Positions 19,815 to 30,688 of a DNA stretch of 64,000 nt are shown here, piece after piece. The notes below the pieces were generated by a model. The model saw only the letters and a program-made list of their open reading frames with translations, ran no database searches and was not told the DNA's origin. The stretch lies in assembly GCA_949825045.1 (NCBI GenBank), contig OX463806.1, positions 47,578,208 to 47,642,207 on the forward strand. The letters run 5' to 3'. A program made the position numbers and the translations under genes. Numbering within the stretch: the stretch's first letter is position 1; each line of letters starts with the position of its first letter. Source of the DNA: Argyresthia goedartella. Taxonomy: Eukaryota; Arthropoda; Insecta; Lepidoptera; Argyresthiidae.

Positions 19815-22800
19815 TTACATGTTATTTAATTGATTATAACTGGTATTGGTTCCTCGGGCTCCGACGTCAGCTTCGAGCCGGTTCGGCATATACATACTGA
19901 ACACGAGTTTCCGGAGTCTATGTTGGGGAATATTCTCCCATTCTTCTACCAGGGCCTGTATTAGTGCCCTGAGGCAGTGGGCGGCAGGTGGATGCGGCTT
20001 CTGACGAGACTCCCTACTAGCTCATCCCAGGCGTGCTCAACCGGGTTGAGAGCGAGACTGTATTAGTGCCCTGAGGGCGGCAGGTGGCTGCGGCTTCTGA
20101 CGAGACTCCCTACTAGCTCATCCTAGGCGTGCTCAACCGGGTTGAGAGCGAGACTGTATTAGTGCCCTGAGGCAGTGGGCGGCAGGTGGCTGCGGCTTCT
20201 GACGAGACTCCCTACTAGCTCATCCCAGGCGTGCTCAACCGGGTTGAGAGCGAGACTGTATTAGTGCCCTGAGGCAGTGGGCGGCAGGTGGCTGCGGCTT
20301 CTGACGAGACTCCCTACTAGCTCATCCCAGGCGTGCTCAACCGGGTTGAGAGCGAGACTGTATTAGTGCCCTGAGGCAGTGGGCGGCAGGTGGCTGCGGC
20401 TTCTGACGAGACTCCCTACTAGCTCATCCCAGGCGTGCTCAACCGGGTTGAGAGCGAGACTGTATTAGTGCCCTGAGGCAGTGGGCGGCAGGTGGCTGCG
20501 GCTTCTGACGAGACTCCCTACTAGCTCATCCCAGGCGTGCTCAACCGGGTTGAGAGCGAGACTGTATTAGTGCCCTGAGGGCGGCAGGTGGCTGCGGCTT
20601 CTGACGAGACTCCCTACTAGCTCATCCCAGGCGTGCTCAACCGGGTTGAGAGCGAGACTGTATTAGTGCCCTGAGGCAGTGGGCGGCAGGTGGCTGCGGC
20701 TTCTGACGAGACTCCCTACTAGCTCATCCCAGGCGTGCTCAACCGGGTTGAGAGCGAGACTGTATTAGTGACCTGAGGCAGTGGGCGGCAGGTGGCTGCG
20801 GCTTCTGACGAGACTCCCTACTAGCTCAGCTCCCTACAGGCGTGCTCAACCGGGTTGAGAGCGAGACTGTATTAGTGCCCTGAAGCAGTGGGCGGCAGGT
20901 GGCTGCGGCTTCTGACGAGACTCCCTACTAGCTCAGCTCCCTACAGGCGTGCTCAACCGGGTTGAGAGCGAGACTGTATTAGTGCCCCGAGGCAGTGGGC
21001 GGCAGGTGGCTGCGGCTTCTGACGAGACTCCCTACTAGCTCAGCTCCCTACAGGCGTGCTCAACCGGGTTGAGAGCGAGACTGTATTAGTGCCCTGAAGC
21101 AGTGGGCGGCAGGTGGCTGCGGCTTCTGACGAGACTCCCTACTAGCTCAGCTCCCTACAGGCGTGCTCAACCGGGTTGAGAGCGAGACTGTATTAGTGCC
21201 CTGAGGGCGGCAGGTGGCTGCGGCTTCTGACGAGACTCCCCACTAGCTCATCCCAGGCGTGCTCAACCGGGTTGAGAGCGAGACTGTATTAGTGCCCTGA
21301 GGGCGGCAGGTGGCTGCGGCTTCTGACGAGACTCCCTACTAGCTCATCCCAGGCGTGCTCAACCGGGTTGAGAGCGAGACTGTATTAGTGCCCTGAGGCA
21401 GTGGGCGGCAGGTGGCTGCGGCTTCTGACGAGACTCCCTACTAGCTCAGCTCCCTACAGGCGTGCTCAACCGGGTTGAGAGCGAGACTGTATTAGTGCCC
21501 TGAGGCAGTGGGCGGCAGGTGGCTGCGGCTTCTGACGAGACTCCCTACTAGCTCAGCTCCCTACAGGCGTGCTCAACCGGGTTGAGAGCGAGACTGTATT
21601 AGTGCCCTGAGGGCGGCAGGTGGCTGCGGCTTCTGACGAGACTCCCTACTAGCTCATCCCAGGCGTGCTCAACCGGGTTGAGAGCGAGACTGTATTAGTG
21701 CCCTGAGGGCGGCAGGTGGCTGCGGCTTCTGACGAGACTCCCTACTAGCTCATCCCAGGCGTGCTCAACCGGGTTGAGAAGTCTGTATTAGTGCCCTGAG
21801 GCAGTGGGCGGCAGGTGGCTGCGGCTTCTGACGAGACTCCCTACTAGCTCATCCCAGGCGTGCTCAACCGGGTTGAAAGCGAGACTGTATTAGTGCCCTG
21901 AGGGCGGCAGGTGGCTGCGGCTTCTGACGAGACTCCCTACTAGCTCATCCTAGGCGTGCTCAACCGGGTTGAGAGCGAGACTGTATTAGTGCCCTGAGGC
22001 AGTGGGCGGCAGGTGGCTGCGGCTTCTGACGAGACTCCCTACTAGCTCATCCCAGGCGTGCTCAACCGGGTTGAGAGCGAGACTGTATTAGTGCCCTGAG
22101 GCAGTGGGCGGCAGGTGGCTGCGGCTTCTGACGAGACTCCCTACTAGCTCATCCCAGGCGTGCTCAACCGGGTTGAGAGCGAGACTGTATTAGTGCCCTG
22201 AGGGCGGCAGGTGGCTGCGGCTTCTGACGAGACTCCCTACTAGCTCATCCCAGGCGTGCTCAACCGGGTTGAGAGCGAGACTGTATTAGTGCCCTGAGGC
22301 AGTGGGCGGCAGGTGGCTGCGGCTTCTGACGAGACTCCCTACTAGCTCATCCCAGGCGTGCTCAACCGGGTTGAGAGCGAGACTGTATTAGTGACCTGAG
22401 GCAGTGGGCGGCAGGTGGCTGCGGCTTCTGACGAGACTCCCTACTAGCTCATCCCAGGCGTGCTCAACCGGGTTGAGAGCGAGACTGTATTAGTGCCCTG
22501 AGGCAGTGGGCGGCAGGTGGCTGCGGCTTCTGACGAGACTCCCTACTAGCTCAACCCAGGCGTGCTCAACCGGGTTGAGAGCGAGACTGTATTAGTGCCC
22601 TGAGGCAGTGGGCGGCAGGTGGCTGCGGCTTCTGACGAGACTCCCTACTAGCTCATCCCAGGCGTGCTCAACCGGGTTGAGAGCGAGACTGTATTAGTGC
22701 CCTGAGGCAGTGGGCGGCAGGTGGCTGCGGCTTCTGACGAGACTCCCTACTAGCTCATCCCAGGCGTGCTCAACCGGGTTGAGAGCGAGACTGTATTAGT

Positions 22801-24730
22801 GACCTGAGGCAGTGGGCGGCAGGTGGCTGCGGCTTCTGACGAGACTCCCTACTAGCTCATCCCAGGCGTGCTCAACCGGGTTGAGAGCGAGACTGTATTA
22901 GTGCACTGAGGGCGGCAGGTGGCTGCGGCTTCTGACGAGACTCCCTACTAGCTCATCCCAGGCGTGCTCAACCGGGTTGAGAGCGAGACTGTATTAGTGC
23001 CCTGAGGCAGTGGGCGGCAGGTGGCTGCGGCTTCTGACGAGACTCCCTACTAGCTCATCCCAGGCGTGCTCAACCGGGTTGAGAGCGAGACTGTATTAGT
23101 GACCTGAGGCAGTGGGCGGCAGGTGGCTGCGGCTTCTGACGAGACTCCCTACTAGCTCATCCCAGGCGTGCTCAACCGGGTTGAGAGCGAGACTGTATTA
23201 GTGCACTGAGGGCGGCAGGTGGCTGCGGCTTCTGACGAGACTCCCTACTAGCTCATCCCAGGCGTGCTCAACCGGGTTGAGAGCGAGACTGTATTAGTGC
23301 CCTGAGGCAGTGGGCGGCAGGTGGCTGCGGCTTCTGACGAGACTCCCTACTAGCTCATCCCAGGCGTGCTCAACCGGGTTGAGAGCGAGACTGTATTAGT
23401 GACCTGAGGCAGTGGGCGGCAGGTGGCTGCGGCTTCTGACGAGACTCCCTACTAGCTCATCCCAGGCGTGCTCAACCGGGTTGAGAGCGAGACTGTATTA
23501 GTGCCCTGAGGCAGTGGGCGGCAGGTGGCTGCGGCTTCTGACGAGACTCCCTACTAGCTCATCCCAGGCGTGCTCAACCGGGTTGAGAGCGAGACTGTAT
23601 TAGTGCCCTGAGGCAGTGGGCGGCAGGTGGCTGCGGCTTCTGACGAGACTCCCTACTAGCTCATCCCAGGCGTGCTCAACCGGGTTGAGAGCGAGACTGT
23701 ATTAGTGACCTGAGGCAGTGGGCGGCAGGTGGCTGCGGCTTCTGACGAGACTCCCTACTAGCTCATCCCAGGCGTGCTCAACCGGGTTGAGAGCGAGACT
23801 GTATTAGTGCACTGAGGGCGGCAGGTGGCTGCGGCTTCTGACGAGACTCCCTACTAGCTCATCCCAGGCGTGCTCAACCGGGTTGAGAGCGAGACTGTAT
23901 TAGTGCCCTGAGGCAGTGGGCGGCAGGTGGCTGCGGCTTCTGACGAGACTCCCTACTAGCTCATCCCAGGCGTGCTCAACCGGGTTGAGAGCGAGACTGT
24001 ATTAGTGACCTGAGGCAGTGGGCGGCAGGTGGCTGCGGCTTCTGACGAGACTCCCTACTAGCTCATCCCAGGCGTGCTCAACCGGGTTGAGAGCGAGACT
24101 GTATTAGTGCCCTGAGGCAGTGGGCGGCAGGTGGCTGCGGCTTCTGACGAGACTCCCTACTAGCTCATCCCAGGCGTGCTCAACCGGGTTGAGAGCGAGA
24201 CTGTATTAGTGCCCTGAGGGCGGCAGGTGGCTGCGGCTTCTGACGAGACTCCCTACTAGCTCAGCTCCCTACAGGCGTGCTCAACCGGGTTGAGAGCGAG
24301 ACTTGTTGATGACCGCGCCATCACGCTGGTACCAATTTCCTGAATAAGGCCGGACATTATCATGCATCAGCATCGATCCACCACCCATATTTGCTGAACA
24401 CGGCCCTGCAGACTCATTGAGAATCTCTTGGGCATATCTTTCCCCAGTCAGTAACTCTGTGCGACCTTCTGAAGACATGCCAGCCCATACATGTACCCTG
24501 CCTCCACCGTAATGGACTCTTTCTGAGAAGCAGGCTAGCAGGTAAGGTAGGAACTGTAAAGTGAGAGTCGAGACTCATCTGTGAACAAAACTCTTGGAGT
24601 GTGGCCAACAAGGCGTCGCAGTCTGCATGAGCATTCCCAATGTGCCGATCAGTCACCAGCAACTCAACTAACAACCCCCCCCCCTCCGGAAGCAGTAGTG
24701 GGTGACGAGCCAAATACGGCAGATTCCCAT
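19815..24730 (-). pseudogene. Tc1-like transposase gene interrupted by its own amplified segment
   Basis: The minus strand reads, in order: RVLFTDESRLSLYSS (24566-24600), the second catalytic Asp region of the DD34E family; VWAGMSSEGRTELLTGERYA (about 24450-24500); MHDNVRP (about 24340-24365); then LNPVEHAWDEL, whose Glu is the third catalytic residue; and finally ALVEEWENIPQHRLRKLVFS and the C-terminus ending at the stop 19815-19817. The LNPVEH segment is present about 43 times (19950-24303) as a 102-bp satellite between the upstream and downstream parts of the gene. Frameshifts occur in every part, and the N-terminal helix-turn-helix is not recognisable. The element is dead as a transposase. 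Confidence 0.85.
19950..24303. repeat. 102-bp satellite of about 43 units derived from a Tc1 transposase
   Basis: The unit includes GTATTAGTGCCCTGAGGCAG, GCGGCTTCTGACGAGACTCC and GTGCTCAACCGGGTTGAGAG. Three length classes alternate: 102 bp; 96 bp, lacking the six bases around CAGTGG; and 107 bp, with AGCTCAGCTCCCTACAGG in place of AGCTCATCCCAGG. Rarer variants (GTGACCTGAGG, GTGCACTGAGG) recur at regular distances, for example 22.8, 23.1, 23.4, 23.7 and 24.0 kb, showing higher-order duplication of about 306 bp (three units). On the minus strand every unit encodes LNPVEHAWDELVGSLVRSRS, the DD34E catalytic-Glu region. Confidence 0.97.
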
Positions 24731-24941
24731 TGTGCGTGCGCGTGTGCGTAATTTTCTGGTACTACATCGACCAACTTGTCAGAGTGCATTAAAAACCCAT
24801 TTACTATCCACCAGAGGTCACAAAACTGAAAGTCCACCAGCAGGCTTAAAATATCCCGCATAGAGAGAGGTTATCCCTTCCAGGCAGCACTCAGGGAAAG
24901 AGAAACGTGGCGCGACCTGTATTATTTATGATCATACTCAC

Positions 24942-25257
24942 TTCCTATAGTGTACCGGGTCGGTATCATCAATCTTCAACTTGAAGTAGGTCGTGGTGTT
25001 GGCCGGCGGCGGCGGCGGCGGCGCGGCAGGAGGTGCGGACGGCGCAGTCGCCAGCGACAGCGGCAGCAGGTGCGCCTCGGTAGTGAGGAGGTACTCGTCG
25101 AGGGGCACAGGTAGGCGCGCGTCGTCGTTGAACAGCAGGTAGAGATACTTGAAGGTCTCGGCGAGCACGAACGAGTCCATGCGGTCCTCGTGGCGGCGCG
25201 TGCGCACGTCGCCCACTGCTGCGTAGCCGCACGGCACGCGGGCGTACGCTTGCAGTG
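24942..25257 (-). CDS. EDEM3: EDEM3-like gene exon (GH47 catalytic domain, C-terminal part)
   Basis: This 316-bp exon has an acceptor (TTATTCCAG) at 25258-25260 and a donor (GTGAGTAT) from 24941. It is fully open and reads [36 protein letters not shown] and [11 protein letters not shown]. These are hallmark blocks of class I mannosidase-like EDEM proteins; the TEAH threonine belongs to the GH47 calcium site. EDEMs trim mannose from misfolded glycoproteins in the ER so that they enter ER-associated degradation. A Pro-Ala-rich insert (about 25000-25035) follows. 'RVPCG', 'HEDRMDSF' and the downstream PA-like exon favour EDEM3 over EDEM1 or EDEM2. Phase matches both neighbouring exons. Confidence 0.88.
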
Positions 25258-25467
25258 CTGGAATAAGGAAAATAGCATATTGACATTTACTCAGATCGAG
25301 GGAGTCGGAAAAGGGACATGACACATCGCAGCAGCTGGTAGGCAGTTGATGCGAGACACTCACTACCCGAGTAGTATTCCCCTTAGGCGTATGCCTCTGA
25401 GTATCGCGTGTATGACGCTGGGTATCGGGTGTATGCCGCAGCGCATCATCCGTATTCCGCTGTATAC

Positions 25468-25579
25468 CTTTGAGCACGGACTTGCCGACGTGCAGGTAGT
25501 GGTCGTCTCCGGTCGCGCGGTGCAGGAAGTACGTCGACTCCAGGAACTCGGGCCGGAGCGGGTGCTGCGCCCAGTGCAC
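25468..25579 (-). CDS. EDEM3: EDEM3-like gene exon carrying the RPE catalytic motif
   Basis: This 112-bp exon lies between acceptor TTCTTCAG (25580-25582) and donor GTATAC (from 25467). It is open throughout and encodes [20 protein letters not shown], then [23 protein letters not shown] contains a GH47 active-site glutamate, and the block is nearly invariant across EDEMs. It ends with one base of a codon completed by CA in the next exon (GCA, Ala), giving an uninterrupted join to YARVPCG. The exon expected upstream of VHW (the segment linking FPGLQ to VHWAQ) was not found between 25.6 and 28.57 kb. Confidence 0.88.
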
Positions 25580-25648
25580 CTGAAGAACATTCACCTTCAC
25601 ATATTTTAAGTAAATTCAGGTATAGTGGTCCGGTCCAGTACAAATCCA

Positions 25649-25726
25649 CACTACGTCATAATCCAGTTCCCACGTATTATAATACAAGTCCATAGTTGTA
25701 AGTGGCAACTGGATTATGACGTAGTG
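25649..25726. repeat. Foldback with 25-bp arms
   Basis: CTACGTCATAATCCAGTTCC at 25649-25673 pairs with GGAACTGG-type sequence at 25702-25726 (one mismatch), with a 28-nt loop. It lies immediately upstream of the RPE exon in the intron. Confidence 0.8.
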
Positions 25727-25885
25727 AGGATTTTCAAGCTATTTCTGTTGATAATGTGCCAGAGATTAGAAAATATACAACTAAACGATGAGTCACACAC
25801 TCTGTCGGGAGCGTTGATAATAGACATAACCTCAATATATAAATTTTCATCAATATATTTATAGAATGGCGTCAAGCAACCGAGG

Positions 25886-25934
25886 TTCTTACAGGATCGA
25901 CCTTATGAACAACACAAGGTCGATCCTGTAAGAA
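25886..25934. repeat. Perfect 19-bp hairpin, 11-nt loop
   Basis: TTCTTACAGGATCGACCTT (25886-25904) is reverse-complemented at 25916-25934. The right arm runs straight into the tandem array at 25937. Confidence 0.9.
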
Positions 25935-25936
25935 TC

Positions 25937-26372
25937 TTTGTTGCTCGGCGCCTGAGTCCTGAGTCTACCTACTGATCACCGCACATTGTACAGGATGGTA
26001 TCCAAGTTGCTCGGCGCCTAAGTCTACCTACTGATCACCGCACATTGTACAGGATGTTGTTGCTCGGCGCCTGAGTCTACCTACTGATCACCGTACTTTG
26101 TTGCTCGGCGCCTGAGTCTACCTACTGATCACCGCACATTGTACAGGATGGTATCCAAGTTGCTCGGCGCCTAAGTCTACCTACTGATCACCGCACATTG
26201 TACAGGATGGTATCCAAGTTGCTCGGCGCCTAAGTCTACCTACTGATCACCGCACATTGTACAGGATGTTGTTGCTCGGCGCCTGAGTCTACCTACTGAT
26301 CACCGTACTTTGTTGCTCGGCGCCTGAGTCTACCTACTGATCACCGCACATTGTACAGGATGGTATCCAAGT
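25937..26372. repeat. Composite tandem repeat (about 59- and 43-bp units)
   Basis: All units contain TTGCTCGGCGCCTGAGTCTA (or TAAGTCTA) and CCTACTGATCACCG. Long units continue with CACATTGTACAGGATGGTAT and CCAAG; short ones end in TACTTTG or GATGTTG. About eight units alternate, and a block of about 200 bp is itself duplicated (from about 25.99 and from about 26.16 kb). Confidence 0.9.
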
Positions 26373-27036
26373 CACGATCCAGACACACATTTACAATTAC
26401 AACTCAGCAAATCATTGTAATTAAGTAAAACAAATACAATAACATCTGATAGAAATTAAATTTAATGTTGTGTATAATTCGTATGAGCAATTATAATTTT
26501 ATACCGACGTCATAAAAAACCTCAAAACCCGAAACCGGCAGTTAAAATTATTTTCCTATATTCGGCTGCATTCTGTTTACCTGAGTTTACCGATGAACGA
26601 ACAAAGCAAAATGACCATTAAAACAAATCGTATGTAAAATGGTGGGGAACTCCTTTCATTTATCGCAACGCGTCTAATTAATATATGTATTCACTCTGTG
26701 AAAATATCAATGTTCTAACTTTATATCTTATATCTAAATAATATACCCGGGCCAAAAAAAACATTGTTATTCGTCAGGTCTATTCAAATAGAGCGCCTTT
26801 AATCCTAGTACACAGAGAACAAAATAGTACTTTACTCCCTAGGGAGACAAAGTAACTTTTAACTTGTGTTGCCAATACGAAAGAAAAAATCACATTCACT
26901 ACTTCTCAATCACATTGAAACTAAAAATAAGTTTGTAGTGAACTGTTTGTTTATAAGCATGTTCAGCACAGAGTAAATAATTCCTACATATATTTGTCAG
27001 TTCCAACAGCAGCCAGTAAACAGTATCCGAGTACAT
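26373..27036. other. AT-rich intronic sequence, no gene seen
   Basis: No coding frames, RNA genes or clear repeats are recognised. In particular, the missing EDEM exon between the FPGLQ and VHWAQ blocks is not here. Confidence 0.5.
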
Positions 27037-27598
27037 AATGAGAGTTTAACTCCAGTTCACATTGTAACAGTCGCACAAAATGTGATGCTAGGTTTGTCAA
27101 CTACAAAATGAGAGTTTAACTCCAGTTCACATTGTAACAGTCGCATAAAATGTGATGCTAGGTTTGTCAACTACAAAATGAGAGTTTAACTCCAGTTCAC
27201 ATTGTAACAGTCGCACAAAATGTGATGCTAGGTTTGTCAACTACAAAATGAGAGTTTAACTCCAGTTCACATTGTAACAGTCGCACAAAATGTGATGCTA
27301 GGTTTGTCAACTACAAAATGAGAGTTTAACTCCAGTTCACATTGTAACAGTCGCACAAAATGTGATGCTAGGTTTGTCAACTACAAAATGAGAGTTTAAC
27401 TCCAGTTCACATTGTAACAGTCGCACAAAATGTGATGCTAGGTTTGTCAACTACAAAATGAGAGTTTAACTCCAGTTCACATTGTAACAGTCGCACAAAA
27501 TGTGATGCTAGGTTTGTCAACTACAAAATGAGAGTTTAACTCCAGTTCACATTGTAACAGTCGCACAAAATGTGATGCTAGGTTTGTCAACTACAAAA
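27037..27598. repeat. 70-bp tandem repeat x8
   Basis: Eight near-identical units contain ATGAGAGTTTAACTCCAGTT, CATTGTAACAGTCGCACAAA and GTGATGCTAGGTTTGTCAAC. The only common variant is CGCATAAAA in the second unit. Such homogeneity implies recent expansion or gene conversion. Confidence 0.96.
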
Positions 27599-28573
27599 TC
27601 CCGCGAAAATATGTGAAACGACCCTTGGAAATATCCAAGGAGAGAGCGAAAGCACTTTCGGGAAATGTGTATATGGTCATTTGACTTTTGATTATAAAAG
27701 TTATTGTTATATGTAAATAAATACTATTCTTATTCTTATGTTGTATGTAAATAAATACTATTCTTATTCTTTACTTATAACTTACTCATGCTCATAGAGG
27801 GTGATAAAAAGTACAGTATTCTTGGTAATCGATCTACTATTTCTTGTTGCTTGTACTATAGATAACCTTTCCAAAAATGTACAATTCTCATAGTCTCCAC
27901 AAAATTCCGGCGTAGGTCTAAATCAAAAACCTAGTGAATTTGACTAGTACATCGCATCGTAACAGCTCTGATGGAACAGATTGCTTGGCGGCAGAATATG
28001 TACATCAATTAAAGTTCGCTTATAACTATAGCTTGACACTAGAAGCGAGGATCTGCGGAGCCCTACCAACATTTAGGGCTCCACCCTCCACCCCGGGTAG
28101 GGTCAGCATGACGCTCACAGGAGGGTGACCATGGCCAAGTGTCTTTCTTGTTCCAACTTGGACTTGGTCAAAGTAGACATCGCTGGCATTGATCTCAGTG
28201 ATTTCGGAGAGTATACACAATACATTTATTATACATAACTAAACATTTTGATAGATATCCTAGTGAAAAGCCTAATTGTTTTTGCTGATTAATAAAACCT
28301 TCTTCTTCTAATATCGCACAGTATTGATCCTGTGAGTATGGGTATAGTCTCATTCGATACAGCGGGGAAAAGGGTCACAGTCTCGCAAATCTTTGTAATT
28401 CGCCATACATCGGTCGCACCCAATGACTGGGTCAGTTAGATTAGATAGATTTAAAGGTCAGAGATTCGTATAGCAGGCTTGTGCATTGTCGCTCAGCTCG
28501 CTAGCGCGCGTCACGGTGCTCTCTCTGGGTTGCCTGACGAGCGAAACGGAAAATACTCCAGTTGTTTGGTTAC
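27599..28573. other. Intronic sequence with small duplications
   Basis: ATGTAAATAAATACTATTCT is duplicated at 27711 and 27745 (27-bp repeat, 34-bp spacing). A 35-codon plus-strand frame starting at ATG 28131 has no recognisable relatives, so I do not call it. Nothing else is evident. Confidence 0.45.
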
Positions 28574-28621
28574 CTGGAGTCCGGGCCAGAAGGCCAGCAG
28601 TGCGTCCATGAAGTTCCGCGA
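28574..28621 (-). CDS. EDEM3: EDEM3-like gene microexon
   Basis: This 48-bp, phase-0 exon lies between acceptor CACCTGCAG (28622-28624) and donor GTAACC (from 28573). It encodes exactly 16 codons, SRNFMDALLAFWPGLQ. 'MDALLAFxPGLQ' is a strongly conserved EDEM signature just after the (D)VH(M)H segment of the GH47 domain. The short length, clean splice sites and intact frame make this one of the most secure exons despite its size. Confidence 0.85.
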
Positions 28622-28913
28622 CTGCAGGTGTGCTCTGTGCAACATCAATTACACAATCAATACAGATTCTTTATCCTTATATACTGCACAGAATGTATCA
28701 TCTATTTACTGAGAAGTCCATTCATTAATGGACAAGGTTGCGCCGGAGCTGTATAGTATATAGTATAAGTGGTAAAAGCCACACACTCGACTATGAAGTT
28801 TCAGGCTGACTGTTTGATTTATGCGCATTACTAAAAATCGCAGGCAACAAATAACATAGCAAGTGCAGTGAGCAGCTAGTCGCCGGTCGATGTCTGTGCC
28901 TCACAACACCTCG

Positions 28914-29015
28914 CCTCGTCACCTCGTCACCTCGTCACCTCGTCACCTCGTCACCTCGTCACCTCGTCACCTCGTCACCTCGTCACCTCGTCACCTCGTC
29001 ACCTCGTCACCTCGT
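28914..29015. repeat. Octamer array CACCTCGT x12-13
   Basis: Uninterrupted head-to-tail CACCTCGT units lie about 300 bp upstream of the EDEM microexon (minus-strand sense). Confidence 0.95.
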
Positions 29016-29824
29016 CCCCCTGAGGCGGCGGGGGCCCGCGAGGTGCAGGTTGACAGATGATTGAAGGATATCACCAAACGGAACACGTTTATTTGACCGG
29101 GGCTGCAATGTCTAGCGAATGTGGATTATCCTTCAAACATCATTTACTATTTACATTTCAAAGGATTTCGTGAAATTTATCACGCGAGATTGTAAGCTGT
29201 CGATAAAACGTAAACTGTACCGTACTTCTTACGATATATCGTATGGATTTTCGTTAATTTATAGTCAAACCGTTAAATAGGCAATTGGTTGAAACTTGAA
29301 TTGCAAGCGAAATACCAGCGCGAAGTGGAAAGGTTGACATGCGAGAACAAAATAAACATATATTTTGCACATCGTTCTCGTTAACAATTTATCGATAGTT
29401 TATAAACTAATGGGTTTTTGCAATCTTACGGTGTATACGGTATGCATGTAAATCGTGTACAATTTAAGGTGATGTTGATTAAGATTCTCACTGAAGGAAA
29501 ACATGATTAGATGAAATTTTCTCGATAGAATTTTATTACGAACATACATCTAAATTATTTAATTATTTCGTGTAATTCTGAAATCCTAACTGTTTCTCTA
29601 ATTTCCTTAAATTGTTTTTGGACAAAATAGCGTAGATTATTTTTAAACATATTTTATGTGGTTTGACGCTAACGTTATTTTAGTTTGGAGTCGAGCGCGT
29701 CGTTTGCTCTCTCTTTTCTTTCTGATGCGGAAGTAATTAATGCTGTCACTTTCGTTTACGTTCCTATTCCTTTTATATATTTATGTTTCCGTCTTAAACA
29801 GAATCTATCTCTAAAAGAGATCTA
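29016..29824. other. AT-rich intronic sequence, no gene seen
   Basis: No recognisable coding sequence. GAAGGATA(T/A) motifs at about 29063 and, inverted, at 29124 form a weak inverted pair. Confidence 0.45.
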
Positions 29825-30238
29825 AAAAGCGGCCAAGTGCGAGTCGTACTCGCGCACGAAGGGTTCCGTACCACCGTGCAATGGCAGGGATGGTGTGGAG
29901 TGAATAGTTTGGATTTTACGTAGCTAAATGTTATTTACGAAGTTGTTGGTGCGACTACTTTCACACTCCTTGTACGTAACCAGGTGCATTTATAAATTTG
30001 TATGTGGTATTGAAAGAATTGTTGTATGGGAGCCCGCTTAAATATTTATTTTATTATGTTTTTTAGTATTTGTTGTAATAGCGGCAACAGAAATACATCA
30101 TCTGTGAGAATTTCAACTGTTTAACTATCACGGTTCATGAGATACAGTCTGGTTACAGACGGACGGACAGACAGACAGACAGACAGGCAGCGGAGTCTTA
30201 GTAATAGGGTCCCGTTTTTACCCTTTGCGTAGAGAACC
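29825..30238 (-). repeat. GGTTCCGTACCC-type dispersed repeat, near full-length minus copy
   Basis: It starts AAAGCGGCCAAGTGCGAGTC and GCACGAAGGGTTCCGTACCA, which is the 3' end of the family on the other strand. It passes through TAGCGGCAACAGAAATACAT and a GACGGACAGACAGACAGACA tract, and ends CCCGTTTTTACCCTTTGCG. The family is abundant in Lepidoptera; I do not assign it a transposition mechanism. Confidence 0.8.
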
Positions 30239-30371
30239 CTCAAAATGGATCTGTGGGAGGTTCTTCACCCTCCTTCTCCCACAGTGGTCCAATGTAGAGA
30301 AGAGGCAAAAAATAACGTATTCCAAGAATATTAGTGATAATTTAAAGTTTAGGAATAATGGTGCGTCACCG

Positions 30372-30602
30372 TGGTGTGTGGTGTGTGGTGTGTGCATGTG
30401 CACTGCGGCACCGGGCGTGACCGGGCCTCGACATCAGTAGGTACCTCATGACGGCGTTGTAGTGCCGCTGTGCCGCTGTGCCGCTGTGCCGCTGTGCCGC
30501 TGTGCCGCTGCCGGTGGAACCGCGCCAGGTGCTTCTCCGGAGGTCACCCAGCACCGAGCACCGAGCAGGATGTACGCCTTCAGTAGGCACACCCAGTCGC
30601 AT
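30372..30602 (-). pseudogene. EDEM3: EDEM3-like exon broken by microsatellite expansions
   Basis: Three conserved EDEM blocks appear in order but in three different frames: LLKAYILLG (about 30560-30587), LARFHR (about 30510-30527) and HYNAVMRYL (about 30437-30463). VHMHTP follows at about 30390-30407. Between them are a GTGCTCG/GAGCACC duplication, six copies of the octamer TGCCGCTG (30463-30510) and, after VHMH, a (GTGTGG)n tract. The DSYYEY segment expected just before LLKAY is absent or scrambled (TGCDWV... instead). In a functional EDEM this block should be uninterrupted, so the exon looks dead unless the assembly is wrong at its low-complexity sites. Confidence 0.65.
30463..30510. repeat. 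Octamer TGCCGCTG x6 inside an exon
   Basis: Six perfect copies sit between the codons for LARFHR and HYNAVM of the EDEM-like exon. The total inserted length is not a multiple of three relative to the expected junction. Confidence 0.9.
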
Positions 30603-30657
30603 CAGGCATCAGGTCCGACGTCCTGACAATCACATGCACAACTCAGGACTGGCGGCC

Positions 30658-30685
<28 letters not shown>
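30658..30685. repeat. Homopolymer of about 28 G
   Basis: An uninterrupted G run lies just upstream (minus sense) of the damaged EDEM exon. Such runs are prone to sequencing error. Confidence 0.95.

Positions 30686-30688
<3 letters not shown>

Noticed and set aside
19950..24303. CRISPR-like periodic array
   Set aside because: The units are contiguous with no unique spacers, have eukaryotic context, and encode part of a Tc1 transposase.
28131..28238. Small plus-strand frame starting MAKCLSCSNLDLV
   Set aside because: Only 35 codons, no known relatives or splice context; probably chance or transposon debris.
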